A DNA stretch of 49,670 nt from UBA2428 sp002343545. Lineage in GTDB: Bacteria > Bdellovibrionota > UBA2428. The position numbers and the translations under genes are program-made. The stretch lies in contig CALFZE010000078.1 in assembly GCA_937952285.1 (NCBI GenBank), forward strand, positions 1-49,670, given 5' to 3'. Positions 26,322-34,531 of the stretch are shown here, piece by piece (position 1 is the first letter of the stretch; the number at the start of each line of letters is the position of its first letter). The notes beneath the pieces were generated by a model that was not told the origin of the DNA, searched no databases, and saw only the letters and a list, made by a program, of their open reading frames with translations.

Positions 26322-27762
26322 TCAGGGTTACCTCAACGTGGGATTCGATGGGACTCGAGCCGGGCCGATCGAGCCGCATGGGATAGCGCCCCGGACGCGC
26401 GCGAATCAAGCGCTGGCCGGCCGGAAGCGGCACGCGATTCCACGTGATCTTGACGTCGTCGGAGACTTCGAAGCGAACCGTTCCCATGGGGACGGCTCGC
26501 CGAGGCGCGGGAGACGGCGAGACTTCGGGACGAGGCACGACCGCCGCGAGCGAGGGGCGTGGATCCGCTGGGCGAGAAATCTCCGACGAGGGCGCCACCG
26601 CCAGGGGCTCGTCGGGCCTCTCCGCGATGAAGCCGAAGTAGCTCGCTCCCACGATCAACAAGAGTAATCCCACCGTCGCGCCGACGACCTTCCCTCGCCA
26701 ACCCAAGATCCGACGACGACGCTGACGGTGGACTTCGGCGAGCAAACGTGGAAGCTCGGGATGGGAAGAAGCTACCGTCGATAAATGCGAAAGCGAACCC
26801 ATCGCGCCTTCGAGGTCACGGCGCGCGAGCTGCTCGCGAGCTTTCGAGACGAGCGATTCCGAGAGACGATTCAGGGTCGCGTAAACGAAATCCACGGGAG
26901 CGCGGAACCAATCCGCTAGCGAGAAGACCTCGGCGGAGAGCCCCACGGAAAAAAGGTAGTCCTCGAAGACTCGCCGCATCTCGGCCGCGGACGCAAATCG
27001 CCGGGTCGGGTCGACCGCGAGACCCCGACCCAGCAGCTTGGCGAGCGCTTTGGAAATCTTGGGATTCCGCGACTCGGGCGCTTCGAACTCGCCTTTCGCC
27101 ACGGCGGCCAATGTCGCGAGCGGCATGGAGCGCGCAAACGGACGCGTGCCCGTCACGAGGAAATAGAGAATCGCGGCGACCGAAAAAAGGTCCGAACGCG
27201 CATCAGCCTCGCTCCCCTGCGCCTGCTCGGGCGCCATGTAATCCGGCGAACCGACGAGAGTACCCGTGAGCGTGAGACTCGAAGCGTCCTGCATCCGCGC
27301 GAGACCGAAATCGCTCACGACGACGCGACCGCCCCGTTCGTCGATGAGCACGTTCGAGGGCTTGAGATCCCGATGGACCACCCCACGGAAATGGGAGAAC
27401 TCCAGGGCCTCGAGAATCTCCAACACGAAGAGCACCGCCAGTTCCGGAAGAACGTAAGGCAAGCGCGCTTGAAAGGCCTCGAGGTCACGGCCTTCGACGA
27501 GCTCCAAAACGACCGAAGGACGCTCATCCGACAGCCTCGCCTCGCGAAGCTTCAGGATCTTCGGATGGTCGAGGTGCCGAATGGCCTCGACTTCGGCCAG
27601 GGCCCGTCGACGGACGTCTTCGCGGTTCCAGAGGCCCGCATGAAAGACTTTCAACGCGACCGTCTCGGAGCTAGGCACGTGGATCGCGCGGTAAACCGAC
27701 GCCGTGGCCCCCGCCCCGATGAGCGAGAGAAGTCGGTAGTGGCCGATGCGCTCCTCACCCAT
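26293..27762 (-). CDS. Membrane Ser/Thr protein kinase
   Basis: The 489-residue Hanks-type kinase has an N-terminal catalytic domain: glycine loop GAGATASV, Lys38 in VALKVF, HRDLKPSN (130-137), DFGLA (151-155) and the APEQ motif. A helical linker follows (about 295-345), then one membrane helix (about 359-380) and a Pro/Ala-rich periplasmic part ending in a PEGA-like beta segment (about 440-489). All catalytic residues are present. It is immediately upstream of, and overlaps, the sigma-54 activator, which suggests a kinase-to-activator signalling pair sensing the envelope. Confidence 0.96.
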   Translation of the reverse strand: MGEERIGHYRLLSLIGAGATASVYRAIHVPSSETVALKVFHAGLWNREDVRRRALAEVEAIRHLDHPKILKLREARLSDERPSVVLELVEGRDLEAFQARLPYVLPELAVLFVLEILEALEFSHFRGVVHRDLKPSNVLIDERGGRVVVSDFGLARMQDASSLTLTGTLVGSPDYMAPEQAQGSEADARSDLFSVAAILYFLVTGTRPFARSMPLATLAAVAKGEFEAPESRNPKISKALAKLLGRGLAVDPTRRFASAAEMRRVFEDYLFSVGLSAEVFSLADWFRAPVDFVYATLNRLSESLVSKAREQLARRDLEGAMGSLSHLSTVASSHPELPRLLAEVHRQRRRRILGWRGKVVGATVGLLLLIVGASYFGFIAERPDEPLAVAPSSEISRPADPRPSLAAVVPRPEVSPSPAPRRAVPMGTVRFEVSDDVKITWNRVPLPAGQRLIRARPGRYPMRLDRPGSSPIESHVEVTLNEPVVIRAR

Positions 27763-27793
27763 GCATTCAAGTTACGGGGGGCTTCCCGAAGCG

Positions 27794-28243
27794 TCAACTT
27801 CGGGGGGCGCGAGTGCGTAGCCAGAAAGGTCGACCTCGGTACACAACCCAAACGAGACCCAAGAACGAGAACCAGGCGCCGAGCGCGAGCTGGGTCGCGA
27901 CGAGCAGCAACAAGACTTCTTCCAGGGAGCACTGGGCCGGACGAAGGCGACGCGACGCGACGCCCACGACGCCAAGGAGGAGCGCGGGGGCGAGGCGCCA
28001 TTCGGGACCCTGAAGGTCGAGGCCCGCGCGAAGCAGGCCTTCCCAGAGCGCGAAGAACCACGTCACCGCGACGGCGAAGGCAAAAGCCGTCGCCCGCGGA
28101 TCGGGCGACGTCTTCTTGGAAAGCAATTTCAGGAAAGACCGCCATCCTTTGGGCTCGACGCCCAGACGGGCTCGGCCGAGCCACTCGACTTGGAGGGTGA
28201 CGATCGCGAAGAGCACGACCGTGGGAATCGTCCAAACTCCCAC
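27794..28243 (-). CDS. Small multi-spanning membrane protein
   Basis: The 149-residue product has about four hydrophobic segments (roughly 3-20, 50-70, 84-98 and 108-136) separated by basic loops. It is not recognised. The GTG at 28243 lies 16 bases after the metK stop and 31 bases upstream of the kinase gene, so it fits between them on the same strand. No clear ribosome binding site is visible, which lowers confidence in the start. The strong hydrophobic pattern favours a real gene. Confidence 0.6.
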   Translation of the reverse strand: MGVWTIPTVVLFAIVTLQVEWLGRARLGVEPKGWRSFLKLLSKKTSPDPRATAFAFAVAVTWFFALWEGLLRAGLDLQGPEWRLAPALLLGVVGVASRRLRPAQCSLEEVLLLLVATQLALGAWFSFLGLVWVVYRGRPFWLRTRAPRS

Positions 28244-28258
28244 GGCGCTCTTGAACCC

Positions 28259-29431
28259 CTACTTCGTACCGAAGGCGGATTTCAGGTCGGCGACCTTGTC
28301 GAGCTTCTCCCAGGGGAAGCCTTGGTCTTCGCGACCGAAGTGGCCGTAAGCGGTGGTCGCCGCGTAGATCGGGCGGCGCAGATCGAGGTGACGGATGATG
28401 CCGGCCGGGGTGAGCGGGAAGATCTCGCGCACGGCTTTCTCGAGCTTCTCCGGATCGACCTTGTTCGTGCCGAAGCTCTCGCAGTAGACGCTCACGGGTT
28501 CGGCCACGCCGATGGCGTAGGCGACCTGCAACTGGAAGCGATCGGCGAGACCGGCCGCGACGACGTTCTTGGCCACGTAGCGCGCCATGTAGGCCGCCGA
28601 ACGGTCGACCTTCGTGGGGTCCTTGCCGCTGAAGGCGCCGCCGCCGTGGGGAGCCAGACCGCCGTAGGTGTCGACGATGATCTTGCGGCCCGTGAGGCCG
28701 GAGTCGCCGTGCGGGCCGCCGATGACGAAGCGGCCCGTCGGATTGACGTGCAGCTTGTACCCGCTCGCGAGCCACTCGGAAGGGAAGACCTTCGGAAGGA
28801 TCTTCTTCTCGACGAGCTCGCGGATCTGCGGCTGGTCGATGCGTTCTTCGTGCTGGGTCGAGACGACGATCGTCTTGACGGCCTTCGCGCGACCGTTTTC
28901 GTACTCCATGGAAACTTGGGCCTTACCGTCCGGACGGAGCCAATCGGCTTCGCCCGACTTGCGCAGGCGCGCAAGCTCGCGCGTGAGTCCGTGCGCCATC
29001 GCGATCGGAGCCGGCATGTAGTTCGCCGTCTCATTCGTCGCGTAGCCGAACATCATGCCTTGGTCGCCCGCGCCGATCTCGCTTTCGCGCGCGACGCCCT
29101 GGCGGATGTCGCGGCTTTGCTCGTGGAGGGCGTTCAGGACCGCGCAGGAATCGGCGTCGAAGCCTTCGCCTGCACGCGTGTAGCCGATCTTGCGAATGGC
29201 GCCGCGCACGATCTCTTGCAGGTCGAGCGCTTCGCGCGACTTCGTGGAGATCTCGCCGGCGACCACGACGAGGCCCGTCGTGACGAGCGTTTCGCAGGCG
29301 ACGAGCGCTTCGGCGTCCCGGCCGATGTACGCGTCGAGCACGGAATCGCTGACGGCGTCCGCGACCTTATCGGGATGGCCTTCCGTGACGGATTCCGAAG
29401 AAACGATGTAGCGAAGCGGTTGGGACGCCAT
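28259..29431 (-). CDS. metK: S-adenosylmethionine synthetase
   Basis: MetK makes SAM from methionine and ATP in the cytoplasm. The 390-residue protein has GHPDKVADAVSDSVLDA, the GAGDQGMMFGYA signature, the phosphate-binding GGGAFSGKDPTKVDRS and FVIGGPHGDSGLTGRK, all canonical. It lies downstream of hpf on the same strand. AAGGAAAG is about 11 bases before the ATG. The intergenic space to hpf is too short for a known SAM riboswitch and shows only a GC hairpin. Confidence 0.98.
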   Translation of the reverse strand: MASQPLRYIVSSESVTEGHPDKVADAVSDSVLDAYIGRDAEALVACETLVTTGLVVVAGEISTKSREALDLQEIVRGAIRKIGYTRAGEGFDADSCAVLNALHEQSRDIRQGVARESEIGAGDQGMMFGYATNETANYMPAPIAMAHGLTRELARLRKSGEADWLRPDGKAQVSMEYENGRAKAVKTIVVSTQHEERIDQPQIRELVEKKILPKVFPSEWLASGYKLHVNPTGRFVIGGPHGDSGLTGRKIIVDTYGGLAPHGGGAFSGKDPTKVDRSAAYMARYVAKNVVAAGLADRFQLQVAYAIGVAEPVSVYCESFGTNKVDPEKLEKAVREIFPLTPAGIIRHLDLRRPIYAATTAYGHFGREDQGFPWEKLDKVADLKSAFGTK

Positions 29432-29450
29432 AGAGAGTCGCTCTTTCCTT

Positions 29451-29470
29451 AGGGGCCCGGGAGGGCCCCT
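29451..29470 (-). terminator. GC hairpin between hpf and metK
   Basis: AGGGGCCC pairs perfectly with GGGCCCCT around GGGA, 10 bases after the hpf stop. No T-tract follows on the minus strand; instead the metK ribosome site follows. It may be a weak or partial terminator, or a processing or stability stem between the two genes. Confidence 0.4.
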
Positions 29471-29480
29471 CCGACCAAGA

Positions 29481-29813
29481 CTATTCTTGGTTGTGGTGAG
29501 GACGACCCGAGTGGTCCTTGTTCTTTTCTTTGTACTTGAGACTTTGGTGCGCGATCTTGTCAGTGACGACGTCGATCGCCGCGTACACAGTCTCCTCGGA
29601 AGCCTCGGCGCGAGCCTCGAAATCTCCCGAATTCACATGAAGTTGAGCGATGTGCCGGGTTTTTTCAACCGCAAAGGTGAAATGGCACGTCGTCAGATGC
29701 TCGAGATGCTTCATGACTTTGAGGGCGCGCTTCTCGGCGTACTCGCGAAGCGCGTCGCTCGAATCCATGCCTTTGAAGACGACGGTCACGTTGAGTTTCG
29801 AGGTCTGGATCAT
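29481..29813 (-). CDS. hpf: Ribosome hibernation promoting factor
   Basis: The 110-residue protein matches the short HPF/YfiA family (N-terminal VTVVFKGMDSSDALREYAEKR, the HVNSGDFEARAEASEETVYAAIDVVTDKI core). It binds the 30S decoding centre and promotes ribosome dimers in starvation. It lacks the long-form C-terminal domain. It lies 10 bases after rpoN, the order conserved in proteobacteria (lptB-rpoN-hpf). The His-rich tail is usual in this group. Confidence 0.95.
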   Translation of the reverse strand: MIQTSKLNVTVVFKGMDSSDALREYAEKRALKVMKHLEHLTTCHFTFAVEKTRHIAQLHVNSGDFEARAEASEETVYAAIDVVTDKIAHQSLKYKEKNKDHSGRPHHNQE

Positions 29814-29823
29814 GTGAACTCCC

Positions 29824-31263
29824 CTAGAAATACTGCTTCCGCTTGTTGGAGGGCAGGATACCGAGGCCTTCGCGGTACTTGGCCACGGTGCGTCGAGCGA
29901 TCTTGATATTCGTTTCGCTCAGCATGTCGGCAAGCTGCTGGTCGCTCAAAGGCGACTTGGCGTCTTCCTTCGAAACGAGCTCTTTGATCTTCTGCTTTAC
30001 GGACTCGCTCGCCATGTCCTCGCCGTCGGTACGGCTGATGGCCGAGTTGAAGAAGTACTTGAGCTCGAAGATGCCGTGCGGGGTGTGCACGAACTTGTTC
30101 GTGGTGACCCGGGAAATCGTGGATTCGTGCAGGGTCAGCTCTTCGGCGATGTCCTTCAGGATCATCGGGCGCAGGAACTGCGGACCCCGTTCGAAGAAGT
30201 CGCGTTGGCGACGGACGATCGCCTCGGTGACCCGGTAGATCGTCTTCTGGCGTTGGTAGATGCTCTTCATGAGCCAGAGCGCGCCTTTGAGCTTGTCCTT
30301 CACGTAGGTCTTCGTCTCGCCCTGCAGCGCGCCCGAAGCGAGCTGCATCTGGTACTGGCGCGAAATGCGAAGACGCGGGATCTCGTCCTCGTTCAGCACG
30401 ACCTTGAAGTCCTGAGCAACCTTGATGACGTAGATATCGGGGACGATGTATTGGGGTTCGCTCGAGCTGAAGGCACGGCCCGGGCGGGGCTCCATGCTGT
30501 GGATCACCTTGCAAAGCTCGATGACGTGCTCGAGCGAGAGATCGAGCGCCTTGGCGATGGCCGGGTAGTTCTTGTTCTCGAGCTCGGCCATGTGCTTCTC
30601 GATGATGATCTCGAGCTCGTCGTCTTCCTGCAGGATCTCGGCCTGGATGAGCAGGCACTCCTGTAGGTTACGGGCGGCGACCCCCGGGGGATCGAAGCGC
30701 TGGATCTTGAAGAGCACGGCCTCGACGTCGGCCACGTCGCCGCCGACCTTCGCCGCGATCTCTTCGACGAGGGCGACGAGGTAACCGTCCTCGTTCAGGT
30801 TACCGGCGATCTCCTCGCCGATGTCGAGTTCTTTGTCGTCTTCGGTGACCATGCGCAGCTGCCACATGACGTGGTCGGCGAGGGTCTGCGAACGGGTCAG
30901 GATCTGCTCGAAACTCGGCAGATCGTCGGAGTTCATGTTGCGCGTCGAAGGCAGCGGGCCGCTCGAGGTCGACTGCTCGATGTAGTTCTGCCAATCGAAG
31001 TCGTCTTTGCCCTCGGTCAGCTGGTCGGGCGGGTTCTCGGGCGCCGTGGTCTCGGCGCCGGAATCGGCCATGCTCGCTTCGATGTTCGCGAGGTCTTCCC
31101 CGCCTTCGCTTTGCGTTTCCTCGAGCACGGGGTTCTCGGTGAGCGCGTTGTTGATCTCGGTCTGGAGTTCCATGACCGACATCTGCAGGATCTTGATGGC
31201 CTGCTGGAGCTGGGGGGTCATTGCCATCCCCAGCGACTGCTTCATGACCTGCTTAAGACCCAT
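29824..31263 (-). CDS. rpoN: RNA polymerase sigma-54 factor
   Basis: The 479-residue sigma-54 has the Gln/Leu-rich activator-binding region I (1-50), an acidic linker, the core-binding domain (about 110-300), a helix-turn-helix (HESTISRVTTNKF, about 365-385) and the C-terminal RpoN box (ARRTVAKYREGLGI). I chose the ATG at 31263 (MGLKQVMKQSLGM), which is the family start; the frame extends further upstream without support. It lies between lptB and hpf. In this window the likely client is the promoter at 24404-24420. Confidence 0.97.
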   Translation of the reverse strand: MGLKQVMKQSLGMAMTPQLQQAIKILQMSVMELQTEINNALTENPVLEETQSEGGEDLANIEASMADSGAETTAPENPPDQLTEGKDDFDWQNYIEQSTSSGPLPSTRNMNSDDLPSFEQILTRSQTLADHVMWQLRMVTEDDKELDIGEEIAGNLNEDGYLVALVEEIAAKVGGDVADVEAVLFKIQRFDPPGVAARNLQECLLIQAEILQEDDELEIIIEKHMAELENKNYPAIAKALDLSLEHVIELCKVIHSMEPRPGRAFSSSEPQYIVPDIYVIKVAQDFKVVLNEDEIPRLRISRQYQMQLASGALQGETKTYVKDKLKGALWLMKSIYQRQKTIYRVTEAIVRRQRDFFERGPQFLRPMILKDIAEELTLHESTISRVTTNKFVHTPHGIFELKYFFNSAISRTDGEDMASESVKQKIKELVSKEDAKSPLSDQQLADMLSETNIKIARRTVAKYREGLGILPSNKRKQYF

Positions 31264-31318
31264 GGTTCTATTCTTCGTTTCTTCGATGCTTCCGGCAACT
31301 CCAAAAGGCGCCAGAAAT

Positions 31319-32050
31319 TCAATCGAGTTTGAATTGTTCCCCGAGGTAAAACTTACGTGCCTCGGAATTATTGGAGATTTCCTCGGGAGTGCCGTGGAAG
31401 AAAATTTTGCCATCACGCATGAGGTAGCCGTGATCGCAGCTTCCCAGCGTCTCGCGGACGTTGTGGTCGGTGATCAGCACGCCGATCCCTTGCTTCTTGA
31501 GCTCTTCGATGAAGCGCTGAATCTCGCCCACGGCGATGGGATCGATCCCGGCGAAAGGCTCGTCGAGCAGCACGAAGTCCGGATCGATAGCGAGGCAACG
31601 CGCGATCTCGCAACGACGACGCTCACCGCCCGAAAGCGCGGTGACCGGGCTTTGCGCGACCTTCTCGAGCCCGAAGCGACGGATGAGCTCCCACGTCTTC
31701 TCGTTCACGTCCGCGTCGGGGAGATCCTTGACCTCGAAGGCCATGGCGATGTTGTCGAAGACGCTCAGACGACGGAAGAGGCTCGTTTCCTGCGGCAGAT
31801 AGCCGACGCCCTTCCGGGCCCGGTCGTGGAGGGGGAGCCGCCCGACTTCCTCTTCGTCCAGTTGGACCTTGCCGCCTTCGTCCGAGAAAACGAGCCCGAC
31901 CATCATGTAGAAAACCGTCGTCTTGCCGGCGCCGTTCGGGCCCAGAAGCCCGACCACGCGGCCGCGACGCAACTCGATCGACACGCCGTCGACGACTCGA
32001 CGCTTGCCGTAAACCTTCACCAAATTCTCGGCCTTGAAGATATCCGCCAC
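31319..32050 (-). CDS. lptB: LPS export ABC ATPase LptB
   Basis: LptB powers extraction of LPS from the inner membrane with LptF and LptG. The 243-residue ATPase has Walker A GPNGAGKTT, the Q-loop region GVGYLPQETSLFRRL, signature LSGGERRR, Walker B VLLDEPFAGIDP and the H-loop ITDHNV, with the LptB-specific spacing. I chose the GTG at 32050, which gives the family length; no Shine-Dalgarno is obvious. The gene precedes rpoN, as usual. lptA and lptC, often upstream, are not found here. Confidence 0.95.
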   Translation of the reverse strand: MADIFKAENLVKVYGKRRVVDGVSIELRRGRVVGLLGPNGAGKTTVFYMMVGLVFSDEGGKVQLDEEEVGRLPLHDRARKGVGYLPQETSLFRRLSVFDNIAMAFEVKDLPDADVNEKTWELIRRFGLEKVAQSPVTALSGGERRRCEIARCLAIDPDFVLLDEPFAGIDPIAVGEIQRFIEELKKQGIGVLITDHNVRETLGSCDHGYLMRDGKIFFHGTPEEISNNSEARKFYLGEQFKLD

Positions 32051-32116
32051 CGAGACGCAGTCTAGCGCTCCTGGGCCTCGGGAGAAAGCGGCGCGCCTCG
32101 GACGCGCCACGGCCCG

Positions 32117-33472
32117 TCAATGGATGGGTTCGTCTTCGGCGGGTTCCCGGAGGAGCGAAGCGCCAGCCGCCGGTTTCACGCCGGCCGCGTTCGGGTTCTC
32201 CAGGTACACGATGCATTCGACGTGGTCGGTCTGCGGGAACATGTCGACCGGCTCGATCGCCCGAAGTTTCAGGTGCGGCGCGCCCTTCAGCAAGATCCGG
32301 ATGTCCCGCGCCTGCGTGTTGGGGTTGCACGAGATGTAGACGAGCTTCTTGGGGAAGCGCTCGAGCAAGGCGCGTAGAACGGGCTCCTCGCAGCCCTTGC
32401 GGGGCGGGTTCAACACGACCCAGTCGGGCGTGCCGAACTCGGAGCAGAAGGTCTGGATCCCCTCGAGGGAGTCCGCGCAAAGGTGAAGCACGTTCGAGAT
32501 CTTGTTACGGCGGGCGGCCGTGATCCCCTCGAGCGCCGCGGCGCCGACTTCCTCCACGGCCAGGACGCTTTCCGTCCGGTCGGCCATGTGGAAAGCGAAG
32601 AGTCCCGCGCCGCTGTAGAGATCGAGGCCCGCCTTGAAGGGACCGGGTCCCAGCAGCTCGCTCGTTCGACGGTACAGATAGGAAGCTTGGCCGCTGTTGA
32701 CCTGCAAGAAGGACAAGGGCCCCACCGGAACGCGGAAGCCTCCGAAGGTTTCGGAAAGCTCGCCACGCTTGGCTTGGTAACGGTTCGCTTCGCCCAAGAG
32801 CACGTTGCCCGTGTCGTCGTTGATGTTCTGCACGACGGCCACGACCCGGTCCGCCCATTCACGGTCGATCGCCGCGAAGACCTTCTCCAGGCTGGCGATC
32901 TTGTGGGCGCTCGTCACGAAGACGGCCACGAGTTTTTTCTCGCGGAAGGAATAGCGCACGATAAGATAACGCACCGTCGGCGTGCGGGCGTTCAGGGGAC
33001 CGCAAGGAACCTTGAAGGCTTCGAGCTTGGCCTTCACGAAGGCCGAGAATTCGTTGATGAGCGGAGCGTGGACCGCGCATTTCGGGATATCGACGACGTC
33101 GTGCGTCCCCGGGGCATATATCCCCATCTTCAGTCCGCTGGCATCGCGATCCAGCACCCACTTCGCCTTGTTACGGTAGCCCAAAGTCAAGGGCGAGGCC
33201 TTCGTCGACTTGATCGCTTGCTTCACGATCGGCTCCGAGAAGCCCGCTTTCAGGTAAGCATCGAAAACACGTTGGCGTTTGCGCTCGAGCTGCTCGCCGT
33301 AGGGCAGCCGAATGATCGGGCAACCGCCGCACTCGTTCTGGTGGATGCAAGGCTTCGGGAGCTTGTCTTTGTCCAGGAAGAAGGGCTTCGGGGCGCGGCC
33401 GCGCGGCGACGCGCTTTTGCTCGCGGGACGAGGACGTCCCTTAAAACGGGATTTCGATGTCGGACGACTCAC
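32117..33472 (-). CDS. rlmD: 23S rRNA (uracil-C5) methyltransferase, RlmD type
   Basis: The 451-residue enzyme makes 5-methyluridine in rRNA using SAM. Iron-sulfur ligands C-x5-C-x2-C (42, 48, 51) plus a fourth Cys in IPKCAVHAP match RlmD/RumA. SAM-binding DLYSGAGLFAF, the VVLNPPRKGC motif and the catalytic Cys in ISCNPNTQARD are clear. A basic Ser/Lys/Arg tail precedes the core in place of a full TRAM domain. The GTG at 33472 overlaps the upstream gene's stop as GTGA. It could modify U1939 or U747-type sites; the exact target is inferred. Confidence 0.9.
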   Translation of the reverse strand: MSRPTSKSRFKGRPRPASKSASPRGRAPKPFFLDKDKLPKPCIHQNECGGCPIIRLPYGEQLERKRQRVFDAYLKAGFSEPIVKQAIKSTKASPLTLGYRNKAKWVLDRDASGLKMGIYAPGTHDVVDIPKCAVHAPLINEFSAFVKAKLEAFKVPCGPLNARTPTVRYLIVRYSFREKKLVAVFVTSAHKIASLEKVFAAIDREWADRVVAVVQNINDDTGNVLLGEANRYQAKRGELSETFGGFRVPVGPLSFLQVNSGQASYLYRRTSELLGPGPFKAGLDLYSGAGLFAFHMADRTESVLAVEEVGAAALEGITAARRNKISNVLHLCADSLEGIQTFCSEFGTPDWVVLNPPRKGCEEPVLRALLERFPKKLVYISCNPNTQARDIRILLKGAPHLKLRAIEPVDMFPQTDHVECIVYLENPNAAGVKPAAGASLLREPAEDEPIH

Positions 33473-34461
33473 TTGGATCCTCCTGCGGGAACGGCCGCCG
33501 GGGCCGTCGGCGTCGCGTTCGCCTTCTGCGGGTCCGCCTTGTCGTCGGAATCCGAGTCGGGACGCGTGCAGTAGTTCCCGCGTATGTAGACGGGGGGCAG
33601 GTAACGGCCGCCTTCGGGGGGCGGCGCGTGTTGGATCGTCACCTGCGAGCTGCCGGCGGAACCGGGCTCGAAAGTGACCATGGCGCCCGCCTTCGTCGTG
33701 AAGGTCAGGACGGGCCGATTGATGTGGGGCCTCAGGTCCACGGCCTCCACCACTTTGGGTTTGCGCTTGGGAAGCTCGAGGATGCGATTGTAAACGGCGT
33801 CCTTCGTGACGATGGACTCGGTGCCTCCGTCCTTGAGTTGACGGCGAAAGATGAAGGCCACGTAGCCCTTGGCGTCCATGACCTGGTGGATTTCCCACAG
33901 GCTCATCGACGTCTCGGAGTTCAAGCTCATTTCGTCCTTCATCAGCAGGCGAACGCTGCGGCGGTCCGGGCGGAACTTCCACGGGATCATGAACACGGGC
34001 CCGCACGAGGTGACCTCGTTCACGCGGTACCCCACCAAGTGCCGGGGTAACACGCTCTCGGGACGAGCGGGGGTCTTGGCCTGGACGCTTCCCGCCAAAA
34101 CGGCGAGCGCGAGGAAAACGGCGCGAAGGCCCTGCGTCTTGGCGTCGAAGAGGCGGCGGCGCGCCAGGTAAAAGCGCCAGATCGCGAGCAGGATCGCGGG
34201 GCGCCACGACGAGAAGGCGACGAGCGCGCCCGCGAAGGCCATCACGAAAGTCGCCAGCCACACGAGGTCCAGGAGATCGCGCCGGAACCACGCGCACCAG
34301 GCGAGCGCGGCGATCCCCACCCAAAGCGCCAAAACGATGACGTTCCAAGCCGCGGCCTCGCGCGGCGTCGGGATCGGCAGCGACGCGAGAACGCCGAGCG
34401 CAAGCGCCACGGTGTAGACTCGCGTCCGATTCTCGGGAGCCCCGAGCGATCCGAATTCCAT
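33469..34461 (-). CDS. Membrane protein with periplasmic C-terminal domain
   Basis: The 330-residue product has four hydrophobic helices (about 14-30, 37-58, 65-87 and 113-127). The last looks like an internal signal peptide (AVLAGSVQA). A periplasmic domain of about 180 residues follows with two cysteines, ending in a Pro/Ala/Asp-rich tail. It is not recognised. Its stop overlaps the GTG of the rRNA methyltransferase by four bases. Seven G residues at 34511-34517 lie about 50 bases before the start. Confidence 0.72.
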   Translation of the reverse strand: MEFGSLGAPENRTRVYTVALALGVLASLPIPTPREAAAWNVIVLALWVGIAALAWCAWFRRDLLDLVWLATFVMAFAGALVAFSSWRPAILLAIWRFYLARRRLFDAKTQGLRAVFLALAVLAGSVQAKTPARPESVLPRHLVGYRVNEVTSCGPVFMIPWKFRPDRRSVRLLMKDEMSLNSETSMSLWEIHQVMDAKGYVAFIFRRQLKDGGTESIVTKDAVYNRILELPKRKPKVVEAVDLRPHINRPVLTFTTKAGAMVTFEPGSAGSSQVTIQHAPPPEGGRYLPPVYIRGNYCTRPDSDSDDKADPQKANATPTAPAAVPAGGSK

Positions 34462-34531
34462 CGATTTATCTTAACATGGGGGAGGCGCCAAAAAGCCGCT
34501 TCCGAGTCGAGGGGGGGCGCGCCGCCGCCCG

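Noticed and set aside
29432..29480. Possible SAM riboswitch before metK
   Set aside because: The 49-base space is too short for any known SAM riboswitch class and shows only a simple GC hairpin.
34511..34517. Run of seven G as a phase-variation switch
   Set aside because: In a genome this rich in G and C a G7 run is expected by chance, and it is not placed between promoter elements that I can recognise.
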